Assembly: GCF_003841465.1 (NCBI RefSeq) | Contig: NZ_REFZ01000002.1 | Span: forward strand, 248,001 to 312,000 | Direction of reading: 5' to 3' | Source: Natrarchaeobius oligotrophus | GTDB lineage: Archaea; Halobacteriota; Halobacteria; Halobacteriales; Natrialbaceae | DNA: 64,000 nucleotides | Shown: in pieces, positions 62,116 to 64,000 of the stretch | Layout: every line of letters begins with the position of its first letter | Numbering within the stretch: the first letter of the stretch is position 1 | Program-made: the position numbers and the translations under genes | Notes under the pieces: generated by a model | What the model saw: the letters and a program-made list of their open reading frames with translations, nothing else | What the model was told of the DNA's origin: nothing | Database searches by the model: none

Positions 62116-63468
62116 ATGGTCACCTCGCGCCCGAACGTCGTACTGGTCACGTGTCACGATCTCGGCCGATACCTCGGTTGCTACGGTGTCGACGTCGAGA
62201 CGCCGCGGATCGACGAGCTGGCGGAGACGGGCGTCGCATTCGACAATCACTTCGTGACGGCACCGCAGTGTTCCCCCAGTCGCGGGAGCCTCATGACCGG
62301 CCGATTCCCGCACGTCAACGGATTGATGGGGCTCGCACACGGCGACTGGGAGCTCGACGACGGCGAACGCATCCTTCCCCACTACCTGGACGACGCCGGC
62401 TACGAAACCCACCTGTTCGGGCTCCAGCACATCACCCAGGACACCGACCGACTCCAGTACGAGTACGTCCACTCCGAGGGCAATCTCTACCCCGGCGTCT
62501 CGCCGGCGGTCCACCAGGCCAATCGGGCGCGAAACGTGGCCGACGTGGTCTCCGGGTTTCTCGAGCGCGATGCGTTCGAATCGCCGTTTTTCGCCGCTGT
62601 CGGGTTCTTCGAACTGCACCGGGTCGAAGAGGAGAACGGTCGCTTCGGCTTCGACAGCGACCACTACGAAACCGACGACCCCGACGAAATCCGGCCGCTG
62701 TCGTACCTCCCGGACCGACGCGGCATCCGCCACGACCTCGCGGAGATGCGAGGCATGGTGTACGCCGTCGACGAGGCGATGGGAACGATCCTCGATACGC
62801 TCGAGCGGACCGGTCTCGAGGAGGAGACGCTCGTCCTGTTCACGACCGAACACGGGATCGCGTTCCCCCGGGCCAAGGGAAGCTGCTACGACGCCGGCAT
62901 CGAAGCCGCGTTGTTGCTTCGCTGTCCGGAACTCGCGGCCGACGGGAGCCGGTACGACGAGCTGATCAGCAACGTCGACGTCCTGCCGACGCTGCTCGAG
63001 TTGATCGGCGAGGACGTCCCCTCGAGCATCGGGGGACGGAGCTTCCTGTCGCTTCTGGCGGAAGACGGCGAGTACGACGAGCGCGAGCGTGTGTTCGCGG
63101 AGATGACCTGGCACGACATGTACAACCCGGTGCGGGCGATACGGACGGAGCGCTACAAGTACGTTCGAAACTTCTGGCACCTGCCGAAGGTGTACCTCAC
63201 CAAGGACATCTTCGCGAGCGAGGCGGGCCGGATGGTCCGCGAGACCGACGGCGTCCCGCCCCGACCGTACGAGGAGCTGTACGACCTCCAGGAAAGTCCC
63301 CAGGAGGACGAAAACGTCGTCTTCGAGCCGACGTACCAGGACGTCAGGCGCGACCTTTCTCGCCAGCTCCACGAGTGGATGGTCGAGACCGACGATCCGT
63401 TACTCGACGGGCCGGTTCCTCCCGGCGATTACGGGACGATCACGTCCTGGGCCCACGAGGAAAATTGA
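62116..63468 (+). CDS. Sulfatase (type I, formylglycine class)
   Basis: A 450-residue sulfatase. The active-site signature CSPSRGSLMTGR (about residues 55-66) supplies the cysteine that must be converted to formylglycine, followed by the arginine. Metal ligands start with VTCHDLGRYLG (His and Asp) near the N-terminus, and TEHGIAF is the counterpart of the usual DHG motif. It would hydrolyse a sulfate ester, or the family's phosphonate/heparan analogues. A TATA-like ATAATTATTC at 62081-62090 is 26-35 bp upstream of the ATG. Neighbouring isomerase suggests use of a sulfated sugar, but the substrate is unknown. No formylglycine-generating enzyme is in the window. Confidence 0.9.
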   Translation: MVTSRPNVVLVTCHDLGRYLGCYGVDVETPRIDELAETGVAFDNHFVTAPQCSPSRGSLMTGRFPHVNGLMGLAHGDWELDDGERILPHYLDDAGYETHLFGLQHITQDTDRLQYEYVHSEGNLYPGVSPAVHQANRARNVADVVSGFLERDAFESPFFAAVGFFELHRVEEENGRFGFDSDHYETDDPDEIRPLSYLPDRRGIRHDLAEMRGMVYAVDEAMGTILDTLERTGLEEETLVLFTTEHGIAFPRAKGSCYDAGIEAALLLRCPELAADGSRYDELISNVDVLPTLLELIGEDVPSSIGGRSFLSLLAEDGEYDERERVFAEMTWHDMYNPVRAIRTERYKYVRNFWHLPKVYLTKDIFASEAGRMVRETDGVPPRPYEELYDLQESPQEDENVVFEPTYQDVRRDLSRQLHEWMVETDDPLLDGPVPPGDYGTITSWAHEEN

Positions 63469-63512
63469 TCCGCTCGTAGTCGGGGAGACGATGGAGACGC
63501 CGCGATCGAAGA

Positions 63513-64000
63513 TCACTCGAGGGTCTCCCGCGTCCGTCGTGCGGTGTCGGCCAGCAGCTCGCGATCGTCGGTAAACACCTCGACGGCGACGGTGCCGTCG
63601 AAGCCCGCGAGGTGGTCGGCCACGACGCCGTAGTCGATTTCGCCGGCACCGATCGGGAGGTGGGTGTCCCCTCGGCTCCGGGCGTCGTGGACGTGCAGGT
63701 GCGAGACGAGGTCGCCGTACCCGGAGAGGAACCGATCGACGCCGTCGTCGCCGTCTTCCATGTACGCGTGTCCGACGTCGAAACAGACGGCGGTGTCGGT
63801 CTCGCGGGCGAGGTCTCCCAGAACCGACAGCGGGAGTCCGCGTTTCTGGTGGCCGACGTTCTCGACGACCAGTTCGACGCCGGCCTCAGCGGCGGCGTCG
63901 CCGATCGCCGAGAGCTGGTCCGCAAACAACGGTCGAAGGTCCGTATCGTGCGGGTTCCTGGCGGTTCCGTGGAGGACGGCCTTCCGTGCGCCGGCAGCAC
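63513..64000 (-). CDS. Sugar phosphate isomerase/epimerase-like (xylose isomerase-like TIM barrel), C-terminal part
   Basis: The gene runs off the right edge; about 162 C-terminal residues are visible. The sequence VVENVGHQKRGLP, CFDVGHAYMEDG, HLHVHDARSRGDTHLPIGAGEIDY and VAVEVFTDD is typical of the AP endonuclease family 2/xylose isomerase-like barrel, with Glu, Asp, His and His metal ligands. These enzymes interconvert ketoses and aldoses or epimerise them. It converges with the sulfatase gene, 44 bp apart. An internal TTG at 63929 is not the start, because the family-like reading continues upstream of it to position 64000. Confidence 0.87.
   Translation of the reverse strand, partial: AAGARKAVLHGTARNPHDTDLRPLFADQLSAIGDAAAEAGVELVVENVGHQKRGLPLSVLGDLARETDTAVCFDVGHAYMEDGDDGVDRFLSGYGDLVSHLHVHDARSRGDTHLPIGAGEIDYGVVADHLAGFDGTVAVEVFTDDRELLADTARRTRETLE

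Noticed and set aside
1-64000. CRISPR arrays, tRNA or rRNA genes
   Set aside because: No regularly spaced repeat array was seen, and no cloverleaf with a TTCGA-type arm or rRNA-like segment was recognised while reading both strands; a covariance-model scan would be needed to be certain.

Overview
The window is chromosomal-type DNA from an extremely halophilic archaeon (class Halobacteria). Evidence seen in the sequence: very high GC with C/G-ending codons; strongly acidic predicted proteins; twin-arginine signals followed by a lipobox on most exported proteins; TATA boxes about 25-30 bp upstream of start codons with little or no leader; and haloarchaeal families such as a ba3-type oxidase with tiny subunits, a halocyanin-like cupredoxin and many UspA proteins. 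A more exact placement (a Natrialbales-like genus is my guess) cannot be made from this window alone. I saw no rRNA, tRNA, CRISPR array or intact transposon.

Region 1 (1-17.4 kb) looks like a purine/hydantoin-type N-heterocycle catabolic island: the end of an aminotransferase, a D-2-hydroxyacid dehydrogenase, a three-subunit molybdenum hydroxylase (FeS and FAD subunits on one strand, molybdopterin subunit divergent), an allantoinase-like amidohydrolase, a CoxG-like protein, a RidA deaminase, two 414-aa M20 amidohydrolases (allantoate/N-carbamoyl type), an orotate phosphoribosyltransferase, a chemotaxis transducer, and the cofactor proteins MoeA and XdhC. The likely logic is oxidation of the ring by the Mo enzyme, ring opening by the allantoinase-like enzyme, and stepwise release of ammonia by the M20 and RidA enzymes. 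The exact substrate is not proven.

Region 2 (18.1-24.7 kb), after a 0.7-kb AT-rich gap, is a compact six-gene nitrous oxide reductase operon: nosZ, a membrane protein, nosD, nosF, nosY and nosL.

Region 3 (25-62 kb) is dominated by stress and energy-limitation genes. I count fifteen universal stress protein genes with nineteen UspA domains. Among them lie two sensor histidine kinases, a four-CBS protein fused to a ribosome-hibernation (HPF-like) domain, DUF2267 and DUF389 proteins, a cytochrome ba3 oxidase operon with a cupredoxin, Sco and TauE/SafE copper/oxidase biogenesis genes, a second NosL/NosD/NosF/NosY copper set without its own nosZ (its NosD carries a fused NosL-like domain), and an MMPL/RND exporter. 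Gene content resembles a low-oxygen/dormancy regulon, in a way analogous to the mycobacterial DosR regulon. Two pseudogenes are visible: a CoaD-like nucleotidyltransferase fragment and a class II histone deacetylase/acetylpolyamine amidohydrolase with one frameshift and one nonsense codon.

Region 4 (62.1-64 kb) starts another locus: a sulfatase and a sugar-phosphate isomerase/epimerase that runs off the right edge.
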